A DNA stretch of 64,000 nt. Source: Phytophthora colocasiae (taxonomy: Eukaryota; Oomycota; Peronosporomycetes; Peronosporales; Peronosporaceae). Numbering within the stretch: the stretch's first letter is position 1; every line of letters starts with the position of its first letter. The position numbers and the translations under genes are program-made. The DNA is taken from positions 2,108,001 through 2,172,000 of the forward strand of contig JAGKQI010000090.1 in NCBI GenBank assembly GCA_018806915.1. The letters run 5' to 3'. Below, one piece after another: positions 20,925 to 31,128 of this stretch. The notes under the pieces were generated by a model. The model saw only the letters and a program-made list of their open reading frames with translations, made no database searches and was not told where the DNA came from.

Positions 20925-21465
20925 TTAATTGTCTTCGCTATCGCTATCGATATCCTGATCTGGGTGAACTGGTTTGCTTAAGACGCCTAAGTTGCGTAGG
21001 TCCTCTACAAGCCCCTCAATGGCACCTTCACTTAGCATAGTGTCGACATCCGCTACACGAGCGTCACCAACGATACCCACCTTCGAAAACCCACTGATTA
21101 TTGTGGTAGCTTCAAATTGTCCCAACTCGAGCATGGTGCGATTCCTCTGTCCTTCGCAACTTCAAGAGCCTTGAAATTCAGCATTTGAGCAGATACCGGG
21201 CAGCCTTCACCCCTCAAAGAGTTTATCCACCTACATGTAACGAGGTACTCTTCAGCTCCGCCTGGAAGTATAACTGCGTCTCCGACCTTTCGCACGTTCT
21301 TGTGCCGTGACTGCACATGTACTCAATGACCGCACGCTTTTTCTTCCACGCGCCAAAATATCGTTGCTTCTTCTTTATGTCGGCTGCACTCTCGACCCCC
21401 TTATACATCCTGGAGATCACCTCGTGACTTGAAACCCCGGCGTCGAGAAGTCGGAGAGCCTTCAC
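20925..21465 (-). pseudogene. Internally deleted pogo/Tigger-like transposase, copy 1
   Basis: Reading inward from 21465: a basic N-terminal helix-turn-helix (KALRLLDAGVSSHEVISRMY), a CENP-B-type HTH (about 21190-21260; EEYLVTCRWINSLRGEG, SAQMLNFKALEVAKDRG), then directly a tail typical of pogo-family C-termini (TTIISGFSKVGIVGDA) and an acidic end. The DDE domain is absent. One base is missing at about 21144 relative to 63984, shifting the last part. The tail recurs at 31510-31689 and 63764-64000, so it belongs to the duplicated module. Confidence 0.6.
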
Positions 21466-21639
21466 TTTGTGCTTCTAATCGACTCGGACTCGCTCATACG
21501 TTCGTGGCTTCTTCCCAGTACCGGAGACACATTTGCGGCCCTTGGGCATTGTACTGCTCGACTTGGCAAATGCCTGAATGCCACAGCCGTCAGCCTAAGT
21601 TTTAGAGATGCCGAGTTTCAGTGCGGCCAGGAAGGACAC

Positions 21640-21693
21640 TCAAGCCAAGTAGTAGCAACCAGGAATAACCAGGTAATCAACTTCAATTTCCTT
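21640..21693. repeat. Inverted repeat, left copy (about 54 bp)
   Basis: Starting TCAAGCCAAGTAGTAGCAAC, this segment is nearly the exact reverse complement of about 25265-25318. The pair brackets the MULE gene. They could be transposon terminal repeats, but no matching target duplication was found outside them. Confidence 0.55.
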
Positions 21694-21768
21694 CCTTTCC
21701 TTATCAACATTTGCGTTTCCGGCTCTCCTCGCGTTATTATTGTTGATGATACTATTTCATTGATAATA

Positions 21769-21813
21769 CTGCTCGCAGGGATTCACCAATACTATCGTGA
21801 TCGTTTTTAGATC
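21769..21813 (+). repeat. 45-bp direct repeat, copy 2
   Basis: Identical to 811-855. It lies about 300 bp beyond the right end of the left module. Confidence 0.7.
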
Positions 21814-22376
21814 CTTTTCACACCCTCAATTTCTGCAGCTACTGCATCACTGACTACTGGTAGCATACATGCATACTTCCGAAATGCTTCGCTTGGTTAC
21901 CTGTACAGGCTGTACGTACAACCAACTTGCTTTACAGTACCAGTGTAGGTGTTTTTATACTATACTCTAACTTGATATTTTGTATAGTATACAGTAGCAT
22001 TTACGTTACTATTTATACATGTAAAGTAGTTGATTAACACTACATGTACAGTAGTACGCTTCAAAAACAGACTGATGATTAGCAAGAAGATTGGAGGATT
22101 AGATCAGAGGGAGAGAATTCACCACCACAACGATGATAATGTTCCACCTGATATTTGTTCCCCACCACCAGCGATTAGGAGGTCACCACCAAGGTTTTGA
22201 AGGGTTTAAATCACCAGAGCAAGAGTAGTTCACCACCAAGAAAATGTATCTTACCACCAGAGAAATCGTTGTTGCTTGGATGACTTATTCTTGACGGACA
22301 CGGAAGTTAACAACGATAGTTGTGCATAGAAACAAAAGGCTTAGAAATGAAATTGTGTATGTGCTGCGTTGACGGG
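21814..22376. other. Non-coding 3' flank of MULE gene with CACCA clusters
   Basis: No gene is seen. CACCACC-type motifs recur between about 22121 and 22260. Matching TGGTGGT motifs lie beyond the gene's start (about 25080-25130), so the clusters are inverted with respect to each other, as expected of subterminal transposase-binding repeats. A segment near 22005-22070 recurs directly at 25183-25218. Confidence 0.4.
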
Positions 22377-24898
22377 CTAATACCTACGTCGTTTAGTGTG
22401 ATCGCAGGACTGTCTGCTGATACTTGCCTGTGGTGGAGACACACTACCCCTTCTATCATTGTTGGTTCCATGATTAATGACAGCATTCGCGCTGTTAGGT
22501 CGATTCGTTTGACCTGATGCTGGAATAGTACTTCGACTTGAACACGCTATCGGTGGTTGCAGCATGGAATCGCTATAACTTCGCGTGTATGGGCTTGTTG
22601 TGTCTGTCTGAGTTGGATATAACGCCACGTTTGAGACGTCCGGCGAGTCCAGGAGCATTGATAGGTACATTCCTCTGTCTGTGTGCATGGATGAATCCCC
22701 GTACTGCTCCACAATCGGTGTGTCACCGTGTCTTTCGATAGTACTCGAATTAATTGCAACAGGAGGAATGACTGGAACACTTGATGTTCTCGGTTGAGGG
22801 TTATGCACTGGTGGCCTCTCAAGACCACCAATATAATGTTGCACGGAAGAATAACTTGAACAGGTCGTTCAAGATGATCAGTAAAAGCAGAAGGAACATT
22901 GACTGTAGTATTTCCGCCAAGTGAAAGCCGTGTTAGTTGTTTCCGGGTTGTACGGCGACGTTGGGTAGTCCGAGCCGTAGTAGATTTTCGCTGATTTGTT
23001 ACGAAGACCGGTACTGGAGGCGGCATTCCGGGGCAATTTAACGCCAACTCCCTTGTACTATGTATCACATGTACACAAATCCCATACTTCATGTTGAAGC
23101 GACACGAGCAAGTCCGAACGCGTGCGTCGACTAGCCAGCCATTCTCTGGCATACCCAACCACTGCATCCGCAGTATGTGGATAGATTTATACGGCATACG
23201 TTGCTTCCTGGCGTCTTCTGCGAAGAAATCATCAGCTAATTCGCTTTCTTCGTCGCCATACTGCTCTCGAGGGTGATGAAGTACTTGTACTAAGTGTACA
23301 GGTAGGTCGCCGGCCGTAAGTACAGGGGTGGCAAGCAGTTCATTGCGGGCAACACTCAAGTTGTAAAGAGCTTTAAGTCGGTCCGAAACTGAGTGTGACA
23401 TACTGAATGTCTTTCTCATGTGGATAAACACTAGCCTGGACTTATCCAATCTATCGACCAACTCGGCGGGTGTTGCTCTGGCCGACTTGTTCACCAGTTT
23501 TAGTGTCTTGTGGTATTGCTCCAATGGATTGTTCGTCGTAGCCCATCCGGAATGGGTGTGGTACGCTTGCCAACATGAAAACCGCGGGTGAAGAATCCAC
23601 TGCGCTATGATATGGTCGGCTACAGCTTTAAAAGGTGCACACACAACAGATGCAGACCTCCAGGAAGTCAGTACGCTTGACCGTCTAGTTAAATACTCCT
23701 CGTGGGAGCGTGTAAAGTGAAGACTGTTTAGATCGCGGAATATCATAGCAGCCGTGACTGGTGCTAACGCTGCCTTTGCAATATAGTCTTTCACGTTTTG
23801 ACAAACGTGAAACCAGCACATCAGAATCTTAGATTGAGGTAACTGGGCAACACAGGCATTATATTGTGCATTGTCGGCGTCGGTCATGATGAACTGTGGC
23901 GCAAATTGGACCACGAAGGTCTCCCAAATCACGCGTTTTAGGAAGGAGCAACACCACTCAATGTCTTGACCGGTCCGTTGAGATGTACAAAAGTACACCA
24001 CTGGAAAAAACTTCCCGCACATGTCCGATATCCCAAAGACGAACACAGGAAACTTCTGCTTAACCACGCTGTGTGTACTATCAACGTGTAAAATGGTAGT
24101 ACATCGAGGATCACGCTGTATAGTAACGTAATTATCCAAGAGTGTATAACAGGTGAGCCCAATTCGAAAAGGCGAGCTTGCTGAACCAGTTCCAAGCTTG
24201 GGGACCAAATTTCCGTCTTCGCGTGTAGTATCACACAGAATAAGCAACGTATCACCAGATTGAGCAACGTTCTCAGCGACATCGTACATTCGTGCTGCAC
24301 AAAGATCAATTACAGGCTGCATAGCTTCGCGTTTATTACGCTTACGCCATGCCTTCACAAACGTTTGTACCTGGGTCACTGTTGGCGGAGGGCCGTGTAA
24401 ATTGCCGCGATCAATCTTCTTCACTAGCAGGCCAAACAAATCGATAGGAACATTCGACGCATCCTCTGCTAGCCGTTCTTCTATCCAACTTTGCATCTGT
24501 ACAGTGAGCTGTGGTGCCTTGGGTGAAGCTGCCATAGAATCTATCATTGCGTGATTTCCGTCGACAGAAACATTAGCTAAATTGCTGGATTCACAGAGCA
24601 GGAGCCGATAGGTACATGAGCACGCTAATCCGGTTTCCTTACAGCGCGTTGACTTGCACTTAGTGAGTATCCTGCGCATTAGGTGCTTCCCTATTAGCTT
24701 TTCCGCGTCGTCGTGCTCGATATGATTTAGCCGGCAGCGGGCGGGATCGTTGCGGTCACGACTGAAAGACGGAAGGCTCGTGAGAAACTCATCTAAAGAG
24801 ATCTCTGAGCCTGCTTCATTGCTCCAAAGCTCTTGCCATGGCCTTCTACCTCTGGATGCTCTCCGTGATTGCTGTGCATCATCTTCAGCTGAGCTCAT
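22377..24898 (-). CDS. MULE (Mutator-like) transposase
   Basis: The 783-codon frame (24898-22547) encodes a MULE transposase. Catalytic residues appear in HVDSTHS (about 24085), TDADNAQYN (about 23878) and NNPLEQYHKTLK (about 23520), with the CWFHVCQNVKDY motif between the second and third. A SWIM zinc finger (CSCRFNMKYGICVHV, about 23070-23115) follows. The N-terminus is acidic. Near 22845 a probable one-base shift occurs: the natural Pro/Ser-rich tail seems to continue in the frame 22844-22377, while the listed frame changes to atypical composition. It is otherwise complete and cuts DNA at its own terminal repeats. Confidence 0.85.
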
Positions 24899-25264
24899 GG
24901 ATTATGGTTCTGGTTGAATTATGTTAGCCAAACAGTCACTGGGAAGTGGTTTCACCTTGCACTGCGAACGTCCAAGTCTCACTGTTTTCTCTGTTGGGAT
25001 GTGAGACTAGAATAACGGACGCCTGCGATGGTGTTACAATCTAAATTTATGGTGTTCCAATACAAATGTCTGGTGCGTTGTGCCAATCCAAACGCTGGTG
25101 GTGAACTTGCCGTTTTTGGTGGTATACTACCATATTGCTGGTTGTAAAAATCCCCACTCATTAGATCACGACTGGAATGTCGTTACTATTTATACATGTA
25201 GTACGCTTCAAAAACAGAGTGTTATGGCTTTTTTATATTATTGTTAATAATAATACATGATAAA
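24899..25264. other. Upstream flank of the MULE gene
   Basis: Non-coding. It holds the TGGTGGT cluster (about 25080-25130) and a direct repeat of left-flank sequence (25183-25218, ACTATTTATACATGTA and GTACGCTTCAAAAACAG). Confidence 0.4.
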
Positions 25265-25334
25265 AGGAAATTGAAGTTGATTAACTGGTTATTTCTGGTT
25301 GCTACTACTTGGCTTGATAATACATGATAAAAGG
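25251..25334. repeat. 67-bp period with inverted-repeat right copy
   Basis: TAATACATGATAAAAGG occurs at 25251-25267 and again at 25318-25334. The sequence between them (about 25265-25318) is the right partner of the inverted repeat at 21640. Confidence 0.6.
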
Positions 25335-25898
25335 CCACAATTCCAGGGGGGGGGGGCGTGCAACCGTTGGTCATAGCAACCACGGACAACCATTTCACTC
25401 TTCATTCTGCCTGGCCGATGTCATACCGGCGCTACTACATACATGTATACTGACCACTAGCGCGTGCACAGACTATGAAAACATGCCGATGATAAATACA
25501 GAGCGGGGTGGCGTATAGCTCTTCGACACGGTGGTGGTGTATGAGAAGGCATAGATTCATAATGGAGTTGAAGAAGTTATACGCGAGCTCCCAACGTTGG
25601 TGTTAAGCTGTCACCGTACTCTCCGGTGCTGAACCTAACATACTTTATCCGTGTAAGTAGAGTTTTCGCATCGTGAAATGGTGTGTACTGAATATAATAC
25701 CATTTATATACAGAACGCGTAAAGTCACAACACTGAATAAAAGTAAGGCATGATAGTATCGCACCTTACTTAGACTACACGTAAGTCTTACATGTAGTAT
25801 CATTGATACGTGTACTGTTTCCCGCGAGAGTTGCGGTACTTTATATGTTACATATTATGTAAGTCTTAGTATCATTGAATCAATGATACTAAGACTTG
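25335..25898. other. Intergenic, no gene seen
   Basis: It contains a G9-type homopolymer near 25348 and AT-rich sequence with short palindromes. One is a perfect 18-bp inverted repeat (25861-25897) next to Copia-2. No coding frame is convincing. Confidence 0.4.
25861..25897. repeat. Perfect 18-bp palindrome with 1-nt spacer
   Basis: AAGTCTTAGTATCATTGA, an A, then its exact reverse complement. It lies two bases outside the Copia-2 target repeat. Confidence 0.85.
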
Positions 25899-25903
25899 GA
25901 AAC

Positions 25904-26119
25904 TATGGTGAGGTTAACTAGTGAAGAAGAGAGAGGAGTTGTTGGGAGCCGTCAAAAGACGAAGTAAGCATTGTAGCAGTTAGCGTGGAGGTGTGCCACC
26001 AACCTAATGGTTGGCTGCTGGAAACTAAGCTAGTGCTAAGTATCGCTATAGTGAACTCTATAGGTATCACCATAGGCAGGTTTTGTGAACCGTATCTATG
26101 CAAAGGGCTAGTCTCAACA
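25904..26119 (-). repeat. Copia-2 3' LTR
   Basis: 216 bp, no difference seen from 28870-29085. Confidence 0.9.
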
Positions 26120-26256
26120 GCCTCCCTGCATCTTTGCATCGATCGACTTGATATTGGTTATCACAGTTTAGCAGATATTCCAGGTTTTCTCTGCAGGCGA
26201 CATTTCAGTTCATAACCTGCAGCCTTCCTGGAAGTGGCTCGGCAGCTGATCCGTCG

Positions 26257-26790
26257 TTGGTCCTTGCGCTCAGGGCGCGAGAGAAACTAGGACATCGAGC
26301 CTGCCATGGTGAGGCTGTGGGAAACCGGGATATCTCGGCGCTAGGCGCCGCGTCGGGCAAGAGTATGCCACGCAAGCGGCGGAATAGATCGGCCGCCAGG
26401 ATCGCAAGTCGCCAGAGTATCCAGCGCGTCGGACACGTGCCAGCGAAGGGTGCACAGAGCCTTTCGGTGGCTGGGGGACGGTGTATCGACGCAGCGGACG
26501 GCGCAGATCGCGCGGCAGGAGAGAAGACGGCCACGGAGCCAGTTGATCGGGCTTCCGCGTTGGCTTCGCCACGTGATGTCACAGAAGCGGGGGAATGTAG
26601 TGACGGAACGAGTACTATGGTCGACACAACTGGCCGAATTAGTACCGTAATTGACGGAACCAGTACCGTAGCTGACGGATATTTTATCATCGTCGAGAGA
26701 AAATGTAGTTCCCAGTTTCTGTGGAGTGGACCTTCCCAGCAAATTTGTCTATTGTGCCTGCATGGATATAAATTCATATGCCAATTGTAA
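26257..26790. other. GC-rich island with open frames, unknown
   Basis: A markedly GC-rich block inside otherwise AT-rich Copia-2 sequence holds open frames on both strands (plus strand 177 codons; minus strand 133 and 100 codons, partly overlapping). None resembles a retrotransposon protein or any family I recognise. It may be captured host sequence. Related short motifs (GACGGAAC-AGTAC) recur at 26592-26680. Confidence 0.3.
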
Positions 26791-27189
26791 TTCGGTACTT
26801 GACCAGAGAAAACCTCAACGAGGAGAAAACCTTTTACGAACAAACTTAAAAACCCAGTGGGAAAAATAAAAGAACGCATTTAATTTGGCATGCTTCATGC
26901 ATTAGTGTTATACTCGTACACTTAAACGGTAAGACAGTTGTGACTCGGAGATGGAAACTTCAACAGCCTCCCGCATCGAGGAGCGCGACGTCCGGCGCAT
27001 TGAGGTGCCTATAAAATTCACTGCCGTGACGGGAATATTCGTCGTCACTATAGTACAGATCTTCATGGATAGTTCATCATGATTTAGGCGATTCAATAGA
27101 CCTTCGAAAAGAGAAAATCTGTTAACCAGGCCAGTAGCAGCGATCAATATATTGTCTTCGCAGGACTGTACTCTGCGGATTCATTGTGG

Positions 27190-28150
27190 CTAATCAGGAA
27201 AACCATAATGGAGAAAACCTGTTCACCGATCAATTCCTCGCAGTCAATTATGCGGCTTTAGATATTAGATGCAGTTGCTTCATTGCATGGTTGGCTATTC
27301 AGAAAAAAACCATATTATAAAGGAAAAATCCTATTCACCAATTTGTGAATCTTCTCAAAATTAGAGTCTCCGTAAGAGCACTGTTCTTCGTCATGAGTGT
27401 TAAAGAGGTTAAAGCTTCTCTATTTGTGAGGACATTCTTCTTCTCACTGACACAGCATCAGACATCTCGTATAGAGGGTACTGTGTTGCCTGTAACTTAA
27501 AGTCACTTCATATCTCTATTGATGTACTTCATGTAGTTAGCTTTAATGGGATTTCTTCCATATTGCCGCGTAACAGCGGGCTTAACAGCAATTACTGAGG
27601 CAGATAAATATCATTGCTACTAGTAATGCTGAAGCTTTAGATGTAGTACTAGAAGATGCACATGTTCATTGCCATTAACGGCAGATAAGTGCTTGGCATT
27701 TATGCTCATGGGATAAATTAAGTGAAATGAAAGAAAGAAGCGATAAAGTCATGCTATATATCTCAATGCTGGGATATTCATCGTAGAACACAGAGGCGAT
27801 GTATTCGTGCATGTTGTTCATGGTAGGAGACATACGAGGTTCATTTTCAAGACAGAGGCATAGAGTTTGCTTGTCAATCTGGCCAATATGCGTTTAATCG
27901 TGCATTTCAATGACAATGTGTAAACATTACATGTCCAAACTGTTATTGTTGTGCATTAGCGAAATTCGTGCTTGCATCACTATTTTATGGCGTTTGTATT
28001 TTACGTGCCATGCATTTCGATAAGCGATCATATTCGTGCTTGTAAGAGTGCTAAACAGAGGCGTAGTTCGTGCATGTTGCTTGTAAAGACATATGCGTAA
28101 ATCGTGCATGTCAATAGGCCAGTTTACATAACGAAACTTGTTCAAGGAAA
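27190..28150. repeat. Degenerate internal repeats of Copia-2
   Basis: Variants of GGAGAAAACCTGTTCACC recur near 27215 and 27320, with weaker forms at 26821 and 28160. Six variants of TTCGTGCATG occur between 27803 and 28110, two of them after ACAGAGGCG. The pattern suggests decayed tandem repeats. No coding frame is convincing. Confidence 0.45.
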
Positions 28151-28679
28151 ACTCGCTTAGGAGAAAAACCTAAGTTACGTTCTTCATGTTTGTTCATGGT
28201 TCCCAGTTTCTGGTAGTGTAGTGTTGACTCAACTTGCATACCCTACGGGGCAGTCTTACAGTGTGTTGTACATGTACACATGCGAGCATCCAGGGCTTTG
28301 CTTCCTGAGATCAACTACATGGTCTCGCAGGTACCGACAATATGTCATGGTATTTAGTAGAGCTCCGAGCACGGGGTAGCATCCGGCTTTGTAAGGGAGT
28401 AGCTAGGATTTCATCTAGCGTTGCCATTGTCACAGGACGGCATTCAGCCAGGGTAGCTTTGGCTTAGGCAACTTGTTCTGATTGTCCGCGCAGGCATCAT
28501 GGCCTCTAGATGCGTTCAACGTGCAGTTCAGACATCCATGCAACTTTGGACTCGTTACCTATGACTGGTCGTCAGGGTCAGACGATGGTTTGAGCTCATC
28601 ATCGCTTGCTTCTGTAGTCTACGGCATCGGAGTCGAGGTCGTCATTCTCTGCCGGCTTGCGCTTCGGCGTAGTTTTCTA

Positions 28680-28850
28680 GTCTGGATGGTTGGTCTCGTT
28701 TTCATCAGACTCGTCCTCGGAAATGCCATCGTAGTCGGGTTTCTTGACAAAGCCGAGTAGGTGTTTTCCGTCGAGGGCTGCGCACACGCAGGTCTTCCAC
28801 ACTTCAAAGTTCTCAGCGTCAATGAGGCGTGGAAACTCGTCGCTTGAGGC
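28680..28850 (-). pseudogene. Copia-2 gag N-terminal fragment
   Basis: The minus strand from 28850 to 28680 encodes 57 residues including LIDAENFEVWKTCVCAALDG and HLLGFVKKPDYDG, then an acidic stretch before a stop. This matches the N-terminal pattern of Copia Gag proteins. It lacks an ATG and the rest of gag. Its position four bases after the primer-binding site is as expected for a retained packaging/gag leader. Confidence 0.7.
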
Positions 28851-28853
28851 TTA

Positions 28854-28869
28854 GCTTGGGCTCATAACC
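28854..28869 (-). other. Copia-2 primer-binding site (Met-tRNA half-type)
   Basis: On the minus strand GGTTATGAGCCCAAGC directly follows the 5' LTR. It is complementary to the anticodon arm of a methionine tRNA, like the site of Copia-1. Confidence 0.75.
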
Positions 28870-29085
28870 TATGGTGAGGTTAACTAGTGAAGAAGAGAGA
28901 GGAGTTGTTGGGAGCCGTCAAAAGACGAAGTAAGCATTGTAGCAGTTAGCGTGGAGGTGTGCCACCAACCTAATGGTTGGCTGCTGGAAACTAAGCTAGT
29001 GCTAAGTATCGCTATAGTGAACTCTATAGGTATCACCATAGGCAGGTTTTGTGAACCGTATCTATGCAAAGGGCTAGTCTCAACA
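28870..29085 (-). repeat. Copia-2 5' LTR
   Basis: 216 bp, apparently identical to 25904-26119. Confidence 0.9.
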
Positions 29086-29128
29086 GAAACAGTACACGCA
29101 TCAATGACATTGATGCGTGTACTGTTTC
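29086..29128. repeat. Perfect 21-bp palindrome with 1-nt spacer
   Basis: It begins GAAACAGTACACGCATCAAT, continues through G and a one-base spacer (A), then gives the exact reverse complement. The first five bases double as the Copia-2 target repeat. TGTACTGTTTCCCG just after it also occurs at about 25813. Confidence 0.9.
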
Positions 29129-29514
29129 CCGAGAGAGTTGCGATCAGGATTGTTAGCTGTGCGGCACAGCCTGTGCCATAAGGAAATTCTACATGTACAG
29201 TAATTGCCTATTTGGCATGATTTACTACCACTTTCTTGGGCCAGAAGCATTATGATTAAGCTCCACAAGCTAGTGTGCAAACTGATTAACTCGTTTCGCA
29301 GGCAAGCAACAGAGACGCCTGATATTACAGCTACAGTACTGTACATGACATGTACTACATGTACGTTGTACAGTATACGGAGGAAATGATGATAAATCGA
29401 GTAAGATCACTTGACAGACTGCAAGTCGTTAGGCTAATTGCGCAGCCATGTTGAAGATCCATCTGGATTCCAATCATAGGATTGGACAAGGTCCGGAGTC
29501 CGGATGCGTACATA
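29129..29514. other. Intergenic, no gene seen
   Basis: AT-rich sequence with several ACATGTAC motifs. No coding frame or RNA gene is supported. It lies left of the Tc1 insertion and was probably upstream DNA of the effector gene. Confidence 0.4.
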
Positions 29515-31053
29515 CAGTGCTGCTACTGTATTAACTATAGGCGCACTCATTTTTTTCTGCTGCTGTTCGACAGAAACTGTTTTGTAAAGCGCCACATCCC
29601 GCAGAACATGCTCAACTGCTGCTACCCACTCGTGCTTATTCTACTTTCGCGATCTCCAATTGTTGCAGGCAAACGATGGAAATTGACAGATTTGAGGGTG
29701 TTCCAATCTATAGGCGCACTAGCGATTAGGCAAAATTTTGCAGAATTCATTGTTTTTAATTGGCTGAAAATTGTACGGTTAGTTTCCCTGTGCAAGATGT
29801 TTTGCTGGCGCCACATTTCGAGGCTTCGGAGATTCTCCAAAATGCCAAGGGGGCCAAGATTGACCGAGGAGGAGAAAGGTCGCACCACCGAGACGGCAGA
29901 AGTAACAGGTGGATCGCACGTGAGCTCAAGCGCAGTGAGCATGCTGTACGAAACGTTTTGACGTTTCGTTCTGCTAAAAACCTATCAAAAAAGGTCGGAA
30001 GGAAGGCTAAATGTACAAAACGCATGGCTCGTCGAGTGTTTCGACTGGCCACCGTGAAAAAATTATCCTCCAAACGGGTGTCGGTGGAGCTCGAAGGCGT
30101 TCTACAACCCAGTACAATTCGTAAGCTGCTCAACTCGTCTAAACTGGCCAAGTGGATCAAGCGCAAACCGTCGCCGGCCATCAAGCCGCACCATAAGATT
30201 GCCCGAGCAGCTTTTGCTGCAAAATTTTTAAGTAAAACCAGGATTTGGCGTCGTATTGTTTTTAGTGACGAAAAGAAATTTAACTTGGACGGTCCTGACG
30301 GCTACCAGTACTACTGGCACGACGTCAGGAACAATCATGAACTTTTCTCGAAGCGAGCGAGTGGGGGAGGAAGTGTGATGGTGTGGGCGGGCATGAACTA
30401 TTTTGGAAAAACTGAGATCGCTTTTCTGGAGGGGAGACAAAACTCTGAATGCTACACTAAAACGCTGGACAACTATCTTACACCTTTTCTCGATAACCTT
30501 CGTGAAAATCATGGCATGTCGAGACCAATTTTTCAGCAAGACAACGCATCTATTCACGAATCACGATTTACTAAGGCTCACATTGAGGCGCTGGGGATCC
30601 GTAAGCTGAAGTGGCCTTCTAAAAGCCCAGATTTGAACCCAATAGAAAATGTTTGGGGGCAGTTGGCGTGGTCTGTGTATGAAGGCGGGCGGCAGTTCGA
30701 TACTAAAGAGGAATTAAAGGCTCAGATCACTCGTAGCTGTGACAGCATCAAGCAAAACTACTTACGGCACCTCGTGGACGGTATGCCGACTCGAATGGCT
30801 CACGTTGTTCTCAAAAATGGCGGTCCGATCGACAAATAGTTTAGAGATTAGCATGTGCGCCTATAGTTTAGAACACATAATAAATCTCCATTTTGCTTTT
30901 TTTTTTCATTGGTTGCCCTTTCCAAGAAATCTACCACAGATACGTCGTTTGCATCAGTCGGGCGTGCTATCTTGGGTGCGGCACTTTTCAAAAAGCTTTC
31001 AGTGGAGCAGCAGCTAAAAATTTTGAGTGCGCCTATAGTTAATAGCAGCACTG
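29515..31053 (+). mobile_element. Tc1-like DNA transposon (1.54 kb)
   Basis: The ends read CAGTGCTGCT and AGCAGCACTG with TA on both sides (29513-29514, 31054-31055). The inverted repeats continue as TTAACTATAGGCGCACTCA, with a 5-bp indel between the arms. CAGTG ends, a TA target and a DD34E transposase place it in the Tc1 family. The transposase has one frameshift. The right end is 23 bp from a predicted effector promoter. Confidence 0.9.
29842..30839 (+). pseudogene. Tc1 transposase (DD34E), one frameshift
   Basis: The family-typical start MPRGPRLTEEEKGR lies at 29842. Within ~60 bp the frame shifts into SNRWIARELKRSEHAVRN, the second half of the N-terminal HTH. From there the frame is open to 30839. 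Catalytic residues are VFSDEKKF (about 30259), FQQDNASIH (about 30529) and PDLNPIENVWG (about 30630), with 34 residues between the second Asp and the Glu. The open frame could also be read from a TTG at 29760, but that gives an atypical N-terminus. It is nearly intact, hence probably recent. Confidence 0.88.
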
Positions 31054-31075
31054 TATACAGTGTTAGCTTTTACCC

Positions 31076-31090
31076 CTCACTTCTCGATTT
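31076..31090 (+). promoter_or_regulatory. Predicted core promoter of the RxLR gene
   Basis: CTCACTTCTCGATTT matches 13 of 15 positions of the oomycete Inr + flanking-region consensus (CTCATTYYNCAWTTT). It is about 40-50 bp upstream of the effector ATG, a usual distance. The Tc1 element ends 23 bp upstream. Confidence 0.55.
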
Positions 31091-31128
31091 TGCCCGACGA
31101 ACACAAGCCCAACATTATCACACCCGCT

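Larger units (their letters stand above)
25904..29085 (-). mobile_element. Copia-2, non-autonomous Copia LTR element (3.2 kb)
   Basis: Two LTRs of 216 bp (25904-26119, 28870-29085) look identical. They are flanked by the 5-bp duplication GAAAC (25899-25903, 29086-29090). Read on the minus strand, the LTR starts TGTTGAGAC. The primer-binding site GGTTATGAGCCCAAGC (28869-28854) follows, then an N-terminal gag fragment. A purine tract (GCAGGGAGGC) precedes the 3' LTR. Between them is 2.7 kb with no protease, integrase or RT. Identical LTRs imply recent movement using proteins from another Copia element. Confidence 0.88.

Noticed and set aside
27927..28145. Small minus-strand frame in Copia-2
   Set aside because: Short, no recognisable motif, within degenerate repeats.
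29086..29128. Helitron 3' hairpin
   Set aside because: No CTRR terminus follows and no Rep/helicase coding sequence is nearby.
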